A DNA stretch of 64,000 bases from Paenibacillus anaericanus. Its GTDB lineage: Bacteria; Bacillota; Bacilli; Paenibacillales; Paenibacillaceae. The stretch lies in the NCBI RefSeq assembly GCF_003994475.1, contig NZ_RZNY01000018.1, positions 34,042 through 98,041 on the forward strand, in the 5' to 3' direction. Below, piece by piece: positions 37,100 through 45,897 of this stretch. Both the position numbers and the translations under genes were made by a program. How positions within the stretch are numbered: position 1 is the stretch's first letter; each line of letters begins with the position of its first letter. Under the pieces are notes generated by a model, which had not been told where the DNA came from, made no database searches, and was given only the letters and a program-made list of their open reading frames with translations.

Positions 37100-37954
37100 C
37101 TACAGCAGTTTCTCGGTCACCGCTGTAGCTGTGATTTCCTTATTCGTAATGGATTCTTCTTTGGTTCTCTTGAAGTATTCCACATATAATACATCCAGTA
37201 AATAGAGCTGAGAAATTTTCGCAGACAGTGAACCACCCTGGAGCGGGCCTTCGTTGGCGCCGCATAGCAAGGTGAGGTCTGAATACGAAGTTAAAGGGGA
37301 CTTCACGAATCTAGTAATGGAGATGACGGTTGCCCCACGTTCCTTCGCTTTCCGTGCAATTGCTATAGAATCTTTGGTTGAACCAGAATATGAAATGATA
37401 ACCGCCACATCCCGCTTGGTCATCAACGCCGCCGACATCATCTGAAGATGAGAATCCATCGAACATTCCGTTTTGTTCGTAATCCGCATAAACTTAATTT
37501 TTGCTTCCAACGCCGTTATTAATGAAGAGCCAACACCGTAGAAAACGATTCGCTCTGCTCCAATTAAGTAGTCTATAGCTTTATCCATAAGTTGTAGGTC
37601 TAATAAGTTGTAAGTCTCGTTCAATGCACTAATATTTGTTGATAATACCTTAGAAGATACTTGTTCGATCGTATCATCCATCAGAATATGGTCTGTGAGC
37701 TGTGGTATTTCATTCTCCACCGTAATAGTATGGGCCAGTGCAATCTTGAACTCCTGATAGCCTTTATAGCTTAAGGATTTACAGAATCGGAATATGCTCG
37801 ATTCACCTACATCACATATATCCGCGAGGTCTGTAATCGACATGTACACTACACTCTTGGCATTCTCTAGGACATAGTCCGCTACTTTCTTCTCCGTATT
37901 CGTCAAGTTATTATATTTAGAATGAATGGTCGAAAAGATACTGATTGTGCGCAA
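37100..37954 (-). CDS. RpiR/MurR-family transcriptional regulator
   Basis: 284 residues from a TTG at 37954 preceded by GGGGGGGAG. The N-terminal HTH_6 domain (ITDLADICDVGESSIFRFCK) is followed by a SIS sugar-phosphate-binding domain (FYGVGSSLITALEAKIKFM, VIISYSGSTKDSIAIARKA). Regulators of this family commonly bind an amino-sugar phosphate and control its catabolic genes. It sits inside the operon between the kinase and YhcH genes and probably controls it through the palindromes at 39673-39720. Confidence 0.9.
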   Translation of the reverse strand: MRTISIFSTIHSKYNNLTNTEKKVADYVLENAKSVVYMSITDLADICDVGESSIFRFCKSLSYKGYQEFKIALAHTITVENEIPQLTDHILMDDTIEQVSSKVLSTNISALNETYNLLDLQLMDKAIDYLIGAERIVFYGVGSSLITALEAKIKFMRITNKTECSMDSHLQMMSAALMTKRDVAVIISYSGSTKDSIAIARKAKERGATVISITRFVKSPLTSYSDLTLLCGANEGPLQGGSLSAKISQLYLLDVLYVEYFKRTKEESITNKEITATAVTEKLL

Positions 37955-37986
37955 ATATCTCCCCCCCTTTCTTCATAACAGATTTA

Positions 37987-38862
37987 TCATAGAAATAACG
38001 ATGCAGCCCCTAATACACCTGCTTTATTCCCCAAGGAAGCCTTCAGAATCTTCACATTACCGAAACTATCCATAATCAAAGACTTTGTTCTTGCTTCTAC
38101 CCGGCCTACCAAGGCTTCTTGCTCCATGACGCCGCCTCCTATAATGATAGCGGCTGGATTAAAAATATGAATGATCGAAGCCAAGCCAGCAGCGACTTCA
38201 TCAACCCATATCTGCAAGATATATTGCAGCTTTTCGTCTCCTTGGCTTATTTTTTCAAACAAAACCTTGCCATCAATACATACTGGATCGACTTGTTTGG
38301 CCATATTCACCAGAGCCGTTGTGGAGGCATACGTTTCATAATAAGGTAATCTTCCCCCACCAGATGCTGCAGGTAATGGATGGGTCAAGATATGGCCAAA
38401 CTCAGCCGCCACTCCATTAACTCCCTTGTATATCTGGCGACCGATGACAATGGCTCCTCCAATTCCCGTACCATAAGTTAGACATAAGAAGTCATTAAAA
38501 TGCTTGGCTGCGCCAAAATAGGCCTCACCTAACGCAGCTGCATTCACATCATTCTCCATCTTAACAGGTTTATTAAATCTACTAGCGACGATATCCCTAA
38601 CTCTCATTCCCGTGTAATTAGGTATATTCTCGTTAGCAAAGACAATAAAACCCTCTTCGGAATGAACTTGTCCTGCCGTACTGATGGCGATGACGTCAAA
38701 ATCATCATATTCTGCCATTTTGCCCAGCAATCGCTCGATAACATGTGGGCCACCCTGTTGGCTTTCCGTTGCATATTCTTTGAACTGATCGATGTTCCCT
38801 TGCTCATCACAAATGCATATCTTGGTGTTGGTTCCGCCAATATCCGCGGCTAGAATCTTCAT
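37987..38862 (-). CDS. nanK: ROK-family sugar kinase, probable N-acetylmannosamine kinase
   Basis: 291 residues. The ATP-binding ADIGGTNTKI opens the protein, MENDVNAAALGEA and TYGTGIGGAIVIG are ROK signatures, and AAEFGHILTHPL precedes the sugar-binding YYETYAS. The usual ROK zinc site (a His plus CxCGxxGC) is absent: the cysteine stretch is replaced by PAASGGGRLPYYETYAS. Its place directly downstream of nanE suggests it phosphorylates N-acetylmannosamine to the NanE substrate. Assignment to ManNAc rather than another hexose rests on context. Confidence 0.8.
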   Translation of the reverse strand: MKILAADIGGTNTKICICDEQGNIDQFKEYATESQQGGPHVIERLLGKMAEYDDFDVIAISTAGQVHSEEGFIVFANENIPNYTGMRVRDIVASRFNKPVKMENDVNAAALGEAYFGAAKHFNDFLCLTYGTGIGGAIVIGRQIYKGVNGVAAEFGHILTHPLPAASGGGRLPYYETYASTTALVNMAKQVDPVCIDGKVLFEKISQGDEKLQYILQIWVDEVAAGLASIIHIFNPAAIIIGGGVMEQEALVGRVEARTKSLIMDSFGNVKILKASLGNKAGVLGAASLFL

Positions 38863-38908
38863 ACCATCATCTGTCCTTCCTATGTATGAGAGATAAGAGC
38901 TATTGATG

Positions 38909-39604
38909 TTATGTAGCAGTAACGGACTTCATGAATCTTTGGGTGATCTCCATCGGTCTGGTAATAGCTGATCCGACAACTGCAGCGTGCACTCCTAGGT
39001 CATACATTCTCTTCAATTCTTCAGGAGTCGAGATCACTCCTTCAGATATAACTGGTACAGTTAACGTATTCACGAGTTTCTCTACGAATTCAAAATCCGG
39101 TAAAGCTCTCCCTTTGGTTGATGCTGTATATCCGCTTAAAGTAGTTCCTACGCAATCGAAACCAAGTTCAGCAGCCATGAGGCCTTCCTCATACGTTGAG
39201 CAATCTGCCATAAATAGCTGATCTTTATACTTTGCTCTTAGCTTGGGGAAGAGTTCGGAAATGGTAGAACCATCTGGTCTTACTCGGTCCGTCGCATCCA
39301 TTGCAATGATATCTACACCTTCACGGCATAGCTCATCTACTTCCTCCATCGTTGGTGTGATAAACACCTCTGAGCCTTCATATACCTTCTTGATAATGCC
39401 AATGATAGGCAGATCAACTTGTTTTTTAATCTCTTTAATATCTTCAACACTGTTTGCACGAATTCCGGAAGCTCCGCCTAAGTAAGCGGCATAAGCCATT
39501 TTACCCATAATAAATGAGCTATGCAATGGCTCCTCGGGCAAAGCTTGGCAGGATACAACCAGTTTACTTTTGATCTTATTCAGAGCATTTTTCTCTGTAT
39601 TCAT
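38909..39604 (-). CDS. nanE: N-acetylmannosamine-6-phosphate 2-epimerase
   Basis: 231 residues, the family's normal length, from the ATG at 39604 with GGAG 9 bases upstream. The frame is open 62 codons further but that part is not NanE-like and overlaps the operator region. TIM-barrel motifs include [46 protein letters not shown] and [14 protein letters not shown]. It converts ManNAc-6-phosphate to GlcNAc-6-phosphate. It is the first gene of the operon. No sialate lyase (nanA) or transporter is seen in the window. Confidence 0.93.
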   Translation of the reverse strand: MNTEKNALNKIKSKLVVSCQALPEEPLHSSFIMGKMAYAAYLGGASGIRANSVEDIKEIKKQVDLPIIGIIKKVYEGSEVFITPTMEEVDELCREGVDIIAMDATDRVRPDGSTISELFPKLRAKYKDQLFMADCSTYEEGLMAAELGFDCVGTTLSGYTASTKGRALPDFEFVEKLVNTLTVPVISEGVISTPEELKRMYDLGVHAAVVGSAITRPMEITQRFMKSVTAT

Positions 39605-39672
39605 CAGTAACAACTCCATACTTATAGATTTGTAAGTGCCCTTGCAAAAATAAGGTAACATGGATTTTGAGT

Positions 39673-39720
39673 AATGTAAATTATTTTCTCTTTTTTTATT
39701 AAAGTGAAAATAATTTTCAC
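39673..39720 (-). promoter_or_regulatory. Two tandem operator-like palindromes upstream of nanE
   Basis: GTGAAAATAATTTTCAC (39704-39720) is a perfect 8-bp-arm palindrome around one base. A second imperfect copy, GTAAATTATTTTCTC, lies about 30 bp closer to the gene (39676-39690). Both are in the promoter region of the nanE operon, which encodes an RpiR regulator, so they are candidate binding sites for it. Confidence 0.6.
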
Positions 39721-39769
39721 CATTCATTCCTTTAGGGTAACAAACATACCTGAATGAAGCAAATAAACA

Positions 39770-39810
39770 AAAAAAGAAGCAACCCATCAATACCTCGTGA
39801 GTTACTTCTT
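39770..39810 (-). terminator. Intrinsic terminator after the zinc-ribbon gene
   Basis: Read leftwards, AAGAAGTAAC pairs with GTTGCTTCTT (one G-U) and is followed by TTTTTTTG. Confidence 0.75.
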
Positions 39811-39845
39811 ACCTATTCAAATCACATAGTCTTGATAAGTTACGG

Positions 39846-40331
39846 TTACTCTTGTTCCACCTTTTCGCCACAACTGCCACAGAACGCAACATCTGGAGCT
39901 AATACGCTCTCGCAATGGGAACAATGCTTCTCGGTGATTTCTACTACTTCGAGTAATACAACTTGAGGTGGTTCTTCTTCTTGTACTTTAGCTCCACAGG
40001 AGCCGCAGAATGAAGTATCTAACGGGATTTCCGCTCCACAATTTGCGCAGATCTCCACGCCCTTAATACTCAAAATCTGCCGTTTAGATGATTCGATATG
40101 GTTAATCGAGGCCGTTAGCTCATTACAGAGATCTGCGAACGGTTCCGCCGGCGTATTTTGATACAACTGATAATACAATTTGCCGATCTCGAGATATTTG
40201 CTCTTAATCTTATCTTCCTCACTATTGATCTGCATGTTGATCTTAGCGATCTCGGTCAGGTCTTTCGTCTTCTTGGCCACATCTTTACTGGTACTTGAAA
40301 TTTTCTCACCTAATTTATCAAAGAAAGCCAA
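39846..40331 (-). CDS. Zinc-ribbon domain protein with coiled-coil N-terminus
   Basis: 161 residues from a TTG at 40331 that has AAGGATG 8 bases upstream and gives the natural start (M)AFFDKLGEKISSTSKDVAK; the GTG at 40340 has no spaced site. An amphipathic, lysine-rich N-terminal helix region (about 1-90) is followed by two zinc ribbons, CANCGAEIPLDTSFCGSCG and CSHCESVLAPDVAFCGSCG. Such proteins are common in Firmicutes; their function is not established. No operon partner is evident. Confidence 0.8.
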   Translation of the reverse strand: MAFFDKLGEKISSTSKDVAKKTKDLTEIAKINMQINSEEDKIKSKYLEIGKLYYQLYQNTPAEPFADLCNELTASINHIESSKRQILSIKGVEICANCGAEIPLDTSFCGSCGAKVQEEEPPQVVLLEVVEITEKHCSHCESVLAPDVAFCGSCGEKVEQE

Positions 40332-40560
40332 ATGGATCACATCCTTAAATTATTGAATTACAATGTTCCTATCGATTACTTTAACAATTGCCGATACCTT
40401 CAGATCTGTGTGTATAAAAATAGTATCTCCTCCCCTCCCTGGGCTGTCAATATCCCCCATCCAAGTAAGTTGTGTTATTTCCCTTTGTTCACAACGTGGT
40501 CACCCCGCATATTAAATAGTTCCACTATAAATACAATATGAATGAATGCGAATTAAATGT

Positions 40561-40597
40561 AAAAAAAAGGCAAGCTCCTTATATAGGAACTTACCTT
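40561..40597 (-). terminator. Intrinsic terminator after the SEC-C gene
   Basis: Read leftwards, GGTAAGTTCCT pairs with AGGAGCTTGCC (two G-U pairs) around a short AT loop and is followed by eight T residues. It lies 19 bp past the stop. Confidence 0.85.
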
Positions 40598-40615
40598 CTA
40601 TCACAAATACCGAAT

Positions 40616-41779
40616 CTATTTACCGCAACATTTTTTGTATTTCTTGCCACTGCCACAAGTACAAGGATCGTTTCTACCGATCTTGTTCACGGTAACAGGT
40701 TGGTTAGGAATACGGAACGGAGTCGCCATAGGTCCTGAGCGGAAATTACCAGGAAATTTACCCATCTCCGTTGGTGTATGTCCACAGTTGGACCATATTC
40801 TTGTATGGTTATATACATCTGCGATCAGCGACATCACTCTTTGGACTTGTTCCTTATTGTGAAATTGAATATCTCTTCTCTCAAATTCATACACAATTTC
40901 TTGTAAGGTCGATTCTGCAGAACATGCTAGCTGAATGTCATCGATTAGATATTCCAGTGTCTCTGAATCACGAACGAAATCTTTGGCTAGAAAATTAGAT
41001 AACGCCTTAAGTTGTGGAGTCATTTCGAAATAACTGTCATCCGCATATTTGATCAGCTCGTTCTTAGCTGGAATATAGTGAGGTTTATTCTTGATATGCT
41101 TCAATAACTCTTTATAATCAGACTCTTCAATTAAAAGACTACTATCCACAATATACTCATCCTTGAGGACGAATTTCTGTTCTCTATTTAAGAAGAACTC
41201 AATATATGACATTAGTTCTTCCTCGCTGAGCGAGTTGTCATTGTGTGCGTTGTACATTTTCACGAGTTGTGCTGGTTTAAAGACTCCATACAGGTTAGTC
41301 AGCGCCAAAGTATAGTTATAGACGCTCAGGAATCTCTCATGAACCTTCTTAAATTCAGACTGATCTATTTGAGCATAAGCAGCAACGATCTGATCAGGAA
41401 TAACCAAATACAGCTTGCCCTCTGCAAAATAAGTAAATACCAGCCCATGCTCCATTAAGAAGTAGTAGTGTGCGTATATAGCTAAGTTATTCTGCTGAAT
41501 TGGTGATTGCAGAAGTGACTCGAATAGCTCCCACTCCTTGGATTCTGTCTTTGCTAAAATGGACTCTAGGTTGGTAGGATCTGAAATCACTCCCAGCAGA
41601 GCAGTAGCAAGTTCATCCTTCTTCATCTTTGAGCGTCCAGGCAATTTATGTGCTGACGCCAACGATGATAGTCTTGCTTTTGAAAGGTTGTGAAGGATTT
41701 CCGACAAGTCGGTAATCACATCACCTATAATAGCATGTTGAATATTCTTCTGTTCAAGCAGCAAATCTTGATTCTCCAA
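40616..41779 (-). CDS. Hypothetical protein with Rho-N-like start and C-terminal SEC-C motif
   Basis: 387 residues from a TTG at 41779 with GAGGTG about 8 bases upstream. An N-terminal SAP/Rho-N-like helix pair ([20 protein letters not shown], then [10 protein letters not shown]) is followed by a long helical middle without a recognised family. The extreme C-terminus, [19 protein letters not shown], is a SEC-C zinc-binding motif, also found at the end of SecA. Large SEC-C proteins of this kind are common in Bacillales and of unknown function. Confidence 0.8.
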   Translation of the reverse strand: MENQDLLLEQKNIQHAIIGDVITDLSEILHNLSKARLSSLASAHKLPGRSKMKKDELATALLGVISDPTNLESILAKTESKEWELFESLLQSPIQQNNLAIYAHYYFLMEHGLVFTYFAEGKLYLVIPDQIVAAYAQIDQSEFKKVHERFLSVYNYTLALTNLYGVFKPAQLVKMYNAHNDNSLSEEELMSYIEFFLNREQKFVLKDEYIVDSSLLIEESDYKELLKHIKNKPHYIPAKNELIKYADDSYFEMTPQLKALSNFLAKDFVRDSETLEYLIDDIQLACSAESTLQEIVYEFERRDIQFHNKEQVQRVMSLIADVYNHTRIWSNCGHTPTEMGKFPGNFRSGPMATPFRIPNQPVTVNKIGRNDPCTCGSGKKYKKCCGK

Positions 41780-41892
41780 AAATGGTACACCTCTTCCGAA
41801 TTATTGCTGTGCAGCCTAAGCCCTACGGGACTTGCAGAACCGCACATTTCTCTCTATTATACAATATTTTCGAAATGCCTGCTTTTGGGGTC

Positions 41893-41923
41893 ACAAAACA
41901 GCCGCATCCTTATCGAATGCGAC
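41893..41923 (-). terminator. Probable terminator after the LURP-one-like gene
   Basis: Read leftwards, GTCGCAT pairs with ATGCGGC (one G-U) around a 9-base loop and is followed by TGTTTTG, a weak T run. Confidence 0.5.
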
Positions 41924-41940
41924 CTTGATTTTCCTCTATT

Positions 41941-42435
41941 CTATGCACCGGAATTAGAACTGGATTGCTGCCGTTTACGAATGGCATTGACGCCCATCAC
42001 GACAGCTACAAGTTCATAAATATCCAAATCGTTAGTCAGAGTATTTAAACAATAAGCCCCTGGCATCATCCAGTTATTCGTTCGAGCAAAAGTCGCCACA
42101 GTCCCGCCGCTACTTCGCTCAATATTGTAGTCCTTGGATAGTGCTGGCGAAGTAATCTCGAACATTCCGCTGCCAACAGCATCATACGTGAATCGCTTGG
42201 AGAAGAAGCTCAGCCGCGCCCGCAGCATACCTACGGATCGTCCATCTGCCGCCGTCACTTCCCACTTTCCCCAGTTGAATTTACCAGAAAACAGCTTGGC
42301 CCCTCCTACATCATAAACATCCAGAGATGAACCAAAAGCTCCTTTCAAATCCAAACTACCGATCTTCCCACCAGTTTCGTTCATAATATCGCCGATTCCC
42401 GCATTGAGGAAATTGTCTTTGAAATACAATTCCAC
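41941..42435 (-). CDS. LURP-one/tubby-C-like domain protein (YxjI-like)
   Basis: 164 residues from a GTG at 42435 with AAGGAGG upstream; the longer frame would put that site within the gene. The sequence ELYFKDNFLNAGIGDIMNE, a run of short beta-strands with GGKIGSLDLKGAF and GMLRARLSFFSKRFTYD, and a hydrophobic C-terminal helix fit the LOR/tubby-like beta-barrel family. Function unknown. It lies 29 bp after the oxidoreductase gene and may be co-transcribed with it. Confidence 0.65.
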   Translation of the reverse strand: MELYFKDNFLNAGIGDIMNETGGKIGSLDLKGAFGSSLDVYDVGGAKLFSGKFNWGKWEVTAADGRSVGMLRARLSFFSKRFTYDAVGSGMFEITSPALSKDYNIERSSGGTVATFARTNNWMMPGAYCLNTLTNDLDIYELVAVVMGVNAIRKRQQSSSNSGA

Positions 42436-42464
42436 CGCTATCCCCTCCTTAGGTCCCAAACCAA

Positions 42465-43475
42465 CTATAATATGCCGGTATACTCAAATGGGTAACGTAG
42501 TCCCCATTGTCCTCGCACCTCATCTAGCAGCTGTAATATGCTCAGCGATTCACTAAGTGGAATGACAGGGCTCTCGGTAACACCTGCAAGGAGACAGCGT
42601 CCAACCTCTTCCGCTTCAAAAGCATACCCAATAGCATCACGCACATCCGTATAAATCTCTGGTTCTTGCCCTTCCACATGCAAAGTTGCTGTCGTTGCAT
42701 TTAGGAATGATGGAATATGAATAAAGCCTTCTGTTCCGTAGATATAAGCCTCATTTGAAATATGAAGGCGAACTGCTCCATTTAACGAGGCCACTTTGCC
42801 GTTTCCGTAATCCAGGATCATGGAGAACTGTTCGTCAACACCTGTCTCTCCAATATGCGCCGTGCTGAATATTTTCTCAGGATTTGCACCCAAAATCATG
42901 GCAGCAAATGACACCGGATAAATACCGATATCCAGTAGCGTGCCTCCCCCTAGATCAGGATTCAGCAATCTTCCCTGCGGGTTCCAATCACTACGGAATC
43001 CAGCATCGGCTTTCACCAGCTTCACTTCACCAATACGGCCCTCAGCTAGCCAAGTTCTTACTTGGATAATTGGAGCTAGGAAACGAGTCCACATAGCCTC
43101 CATCAGGAATAGCCCGCTTTGCTTAGCAAAAGTAATTATTTCCGCAAGCTCGCCACTGTTTACAGTGAACGGTTTCTCACACAATACGGCTTTGCCAGCC
43201 CGTAAGGCCAGCATCACATTCTCACGATGTAAAGGATGTGGAGTTGCTACATATATGGCATCAATCTCAGGATCATTCACCAATTCTTCGTAGGTAGCAT
43301 AAGCACGTGGAATGTTGAACTTAGCTGCAAAGCGATCTGCACTTTCCTGACTACGCGATCCCACTGCCAACCCTTGTCCATTGCTAACATGAACCAGATC
43401 CTGAACAAATTGTTCAGCGATCCAGCCTGTGCCCATAATTCCCCACTTAATCTCACTTCTGATTGCTTCACTCAT
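42465..43475 (-). CDS. Gfo/Idh/MocA family NAD(P)-dependent oxidoreductase
   Basis: 336 residues, GAGGAGG before the ATG. A Rossmann N-terminus (KWGIMGTGWIAEQFVQDL) is followed by the conserved LCEKPFTVNSGELAE, with the family's catalytic-site Lys, and DLGGGTLLDIGIYPV in the substrate domain. The family covers sugar, inositol and dihydrodiol dehydrogenases. The specific substrate cannot be read. It is 29 bp upstream of the LURP-one-like gene and downstream of an SGNH hydrolase gene. Confidence 0.92.
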   Translation of the reverse strand: MSEAIRSEIKWGIMGTGWIAEQFVQDLVHVSNGQGLAVGSRSQESADRFAAKFNIPRAYATYEELVNDPEIDAIYVATPHPLHRENVMLALRAGKAVLCEKPFTVNSGELAEIITFAKQSGLFLMEAMWTRFLAPIIQVRTWLAEGRIGEVKLVKADAGFRSDWNPQGRLLNPDLGGGTLLDIGIYPVSFAAMILGANPEKIFSTAHIGETGVDEQFSMILDYGNGKVASLNGAVRLHISNEAYIYGTEGFIHIPSFLNATTATLHVEGQEPEIYTDVRDAIGYAFEAEEVGRCLLAGVTESPVIPLSESLSILQLLDEVRGQWGLRYPFEYTGIL

Positions 43476-43534
43476 ACTGTACTCGTCCCTCCTCAGGTGT
43501 AAGATCTATTTTGCTTAATGGCTAGCTTAATGTC

Positions 43535-43571
43535 TAGCTATCCAAGCTAGATAGATAATCTTGGATAGCTA
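43535..43571. repeat. Perfect inverted repeat between oxidoreductase and SGNH genes
   Basis: TAGCTATCCAAG and CTTGGATAGCTA are perfect 12-bp arms around 13 bp. There is no T run on either side, so an operator is more likely than a terminator. Nearby TAGCTTAATGTCTAGC adds further TAGC repeats. Confidence 0.6.
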
Positions 43572-43604
43572 AGTTAATAGGTCATTTAAGATATCTAAGA
43601 GCTG

Positions 43605-44237
43605 TTAACGTGTAGCTCCCACCGCTCTAATCCAAGCGTCAGCGATCAGCCCGTGTCCAGCTGGAGAAGGATGTACTCCGTCCGCCGCCCAGTAAGCAGG
43701 CTCAGCCTGAGCCGATGCTGCTGCAAAAAGTCCATCAAGTGGTATGTATATCGCACCAAATTCACGCGCAAGCTCTCTAACAACCGTGATTTTAGGATCC
43801 AAATCCTCACGCCACCCTTTCCGATCTTCTGGTACCGGTAGCACGAAAGGCTCAATAAGTATCAGATTAGCGTTCAACTTCTCTTTTGTTCTAACAATAA
43901 TATCACGATAAGAAGCCTCAAATTGTTCTGGTGTTGTTTCCCCGCCCCCGTCGTATCTGCGCCATGTATCATTAATACCAATGTATATCGACACCCAAGT
44001 CGGTTTCAAATCTAGACAATCTTCATTCCAGCGTCCTTGCAAATCGACCACTCTATTGCCGCCGATCCCCCGGTTCAGAAACGTAAGATTTTTCTCTGGG
44101 AACAAATGTCCTAGTTTTGAAGCAATTAACAGGGGATAACCCAGCCCAAGTGATGCTCCATCATAATAAGTACGTCCAGCATCAGTAATACTGTCACCTT
44201 GAAATAGCACAACATCATTATCCTTCAATAACATCAT
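43605..44237 (-). CDS. SGNH/GDSL-family hydrolase
   Basis: 210 residues from the ATG at 44237 (GGAGG 6 bases upstream). The four SGNH blocks are visible: VVLFQGDSITDAG (Ser16), RGIGGNRV (Gly), YIGINDTW (Asn) and DGVHPSPAGH (Asp and His near the C-terminus). No signal peptide, so it is probably cytoplasmic. Members deacetylate sugars or hydrolyse other esters. The neighbouring Gfo/Idh/MocA gene suggests carbohydrate metabolism. Confidence 0.9.
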   Translation of the reverse strand: MMLLKDNDVVLFQGDSITDAGRTYYDGASLGLGYPLLIASKLGHLFPEKNLTFLNRGIGGNRVVDLQGRWNEDCLDLKPTWVSIYIGINDTWRRYDGGGETTPEQFEASYRDIIVRTKEKLNANLILIEPFVLPVPEDRKGWREDLDPKITVVRELAREFGAIYIPLDGLFAAASAQAEPAYWAADGVHPSPAGHGLIADAWIRAVGATR

Positions 44238-44403
44238 TTGATTCCTCCAGTAGGCGTATAATTTCAAATACAAATACTTGTTACCTTGTCATTATAATTC
44301 ATAACCCACTTGGCGAAAATAACATATCCGACACAAAAGATGTTCACACCTTAGTTATGTTATAATCACAGACGTAAATGAAACCGTATTACGGAGGATG
44401 AAT

Positions 44404-44919
44404 ATGCTTACTTTTGAACAAAAACTTGAAATTTTACAATCTTTCCCTGAACTTGAACGTAAAGATGTTTCACTAGGACGAGTAAACTTCCATTATGAGG
44501 ATAGCGCCTACGATAAGAAAACTGTAGTCTACCACCTTCACCCAAATGGCAACGGTTATGTATATGCTGGACTAATCCAAGGATATCCCGTCGATGAGAA
44601 GGGACTTGTCAATATCCGCGACTTTTCAGCGGACGAACTACGAAAGATTGTAGAACAGTCCATTCAATCGCTCATGCCACGAGAGAATGCACACGAGACT
44701 GCACACGTTCCCAACAGCAATAACAAACAAATTCCTATCCCTAGAAGCGATTCACCGGGAGGCATATGGAGTAATGCCAACGGAGAATTACTTACCCTCA
44801 AATGTGAAGATGACCTATGGTATATCTACTCCGGCTTGAGCCTGGAAATGGTATTTGAAACCCGCCAAGAAGCCGGCGAGTACCTTGAAGAAGAGGGCTT
44901 CGCACCTCAGAAAGCTTAG
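44404..44919 (+). CDS. Hypothetical protein
   Basis: 171 residues. The ATG at 44404 is 6 bases after GGAGG; the ATG at 44398 is too close to it. The protein is soluble with no signal peptide. An N-terminal alpha/beta part (LTFEQKLEILQSFPELERKD, then VVYHLHPNGNGYVYAG) is joined by a polar linker with NSNNKQIPIPRS to a C-terminal part (LTLKCEDDLWYIYSGLSLEM, then TRQEAGEYLEEEGF). I do not recognise a named family. It is divergent from the SGNH hydrolase and followed by the repeat island. Confidence 0.75.
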   Translation: MLTFEQKLEILQSFPELERKDVSLGRVNFHYEDSAYDKKTVVYHLHPNGNGYVYAGLIQGYPVDEKGLVNIRDFSADELRKIVEQSIQSLMPRENAHETAHVPNSNNKQIPIPRSDSPGGIWSNANGELLTLKCEDDLWYIYSGLSLEMVFETRQEAGEYLEEEGFAPQKA

Positions 44920-45034
44920 CTTATTTTGCACCGAAGTCACTCGCGTCTGGGATGATGGGATTGAGAGAATGCGATTTTGATGATGAGATCACGATGATAA
45001 AATCGCTGTGATGGTAACGTGATGTTCGCGTTTA

Positions 45035-45286
45035 TACTGAGGTCGTGGTGGTTGGAGTGTGACGCTCGGTTCGGTGTACTGAGGTCGTGATGGTTGGAGC
45101 GTGACGATCAGTCTGGTGTACTGAGGTCGTGATGTTCGGAGAGTGACGATCAGTTCGGTATACTTAGGTCGTGATGCTCGAAATGTGGTGATCAGTCCAG
45201 TATACTTAGGTCGTGATATTCGAATTGTGGTGATCAGTCCAGTATACTGAGGTCTTGATATTCGAAATATGGTGATCGTAGCCTGA
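45035..45286. repeat. 42-bp tandem repeat, six units
   Basis: TACT(G/T)AGGTC(G/T)TG recurs at 45035, 45077, 45119, 45161, 45203 and 45245, an exact 42-bp period. The units are about 75-95% alike, with GTGACGATCAGT or GTGGTGATCAGT in the second half. No open reading frame runs through it. Confidence 0.9.
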
Positions 45287-45317
45287 TTCTGTGACGATAT
45301 GATGCTAAGTGTGAATT

Positions 45318-45452
45318 TAACTGGAAAACCTCCAGCTAAATCTAAGCAAAAACTGCAATTTCTCCACTTACCTGGAAAAACTCCAGTTATTTATACCACT
45401 TCGTCGTTATTGTTGCTTCAAAGCCTAAATTAACTGGAGGATTTCCTGTTAA
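45318..45452. repeat. Three short inverted repeats of CTGGAAAA-TCCAG type
   Basis: TAACTGGAAAACCTCCAG (45318), CCTGGAAAAACTCCAGTTA (45371-45389) and the diverged TAACTGGAGGATTTCCTG (45431) share CTGGA facing TCCAG within 135 bp. They look like copies of a small mobile or structural intergenic palindrome. Confidence 0.6.
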
Positions 45453-45558
45453 TTTGTTTCCTGCTATTTTTTTCTGTTAATTTTTCCTTCTACACACTGT
45501 TTCTTGTTACTTAAGTAGACGCTCCATCACATTTCGAACCAACATATACTAAATAACG

Positions 45559-45621
45559 AAACCTCAAAGAATAACCAGTCCCGGATTGACTTACATTCCG
45601 ACTGCGTGTTCTTTGAGGTTT
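45559..45621. terminator. Long-loop hairpin with T run
   Basis: AAACCTCAAAGAA (45559-45571) and TTCTTTGAGGTTT (45609-45621) are perfect 13-bp arms around 37 bases. A T run follows on the plus strand. It could be a terminator, though no gene upstream clearly needs it. Confidence 0.45.
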
Positions 45622-45835
45622 TTTGTGTTGTGTGCGTTGTGTGTGCGTTGTGCGTTGTGCGTTCTGTGTTTTGTGTTTTGTGTTTTGTGTTTTGTGTTTT
45701 GTGTTCTGTGTTCTGTGTGATGTGTGATGTGGTTGTGCCCTGTATGTTGCATATCGCGCTGTGTGTTGTGTTCTGTGTGCGTTATGTGTGTTGTGTGCTG
45801 AGCGTCGCATTCCGTATGTTGTATTCTGTTTCATA
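45622..45835. repeat. GT-rich low-complexity tract with 7-bp repeats
   Basis: About 210 bp are almost only G and T on the plus strand. A core of about eight TGTGTTT or TGTGTTC units lies at roughly 45665-45718. The tract keeps frames open by chance and explains the spurious ORFs here. Confidence 0.85.
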
Positions 45836-45897
45836 CTCTTTGTTCTGTTTGTTTTAGGCTCAACCTCATAATCAGTGTTTGACGTATTAAGTCAGAC

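Noticed and set aside
38909..39790. Longer 293-residue version of NanE
   Set aside because: The extra 62 residues are not NanE-like, cover the operator palindromes and lack a ribosome site. The ATG at 39604 has a good one.
45511..45857. Two overlapping open frames (107 and 83 codons) in the GT-rich tract
   Set aside because: Composition is a translated 7-bp repeat (QNTKHKT or VFCVLC), with no ribosome site and no plausible fold.
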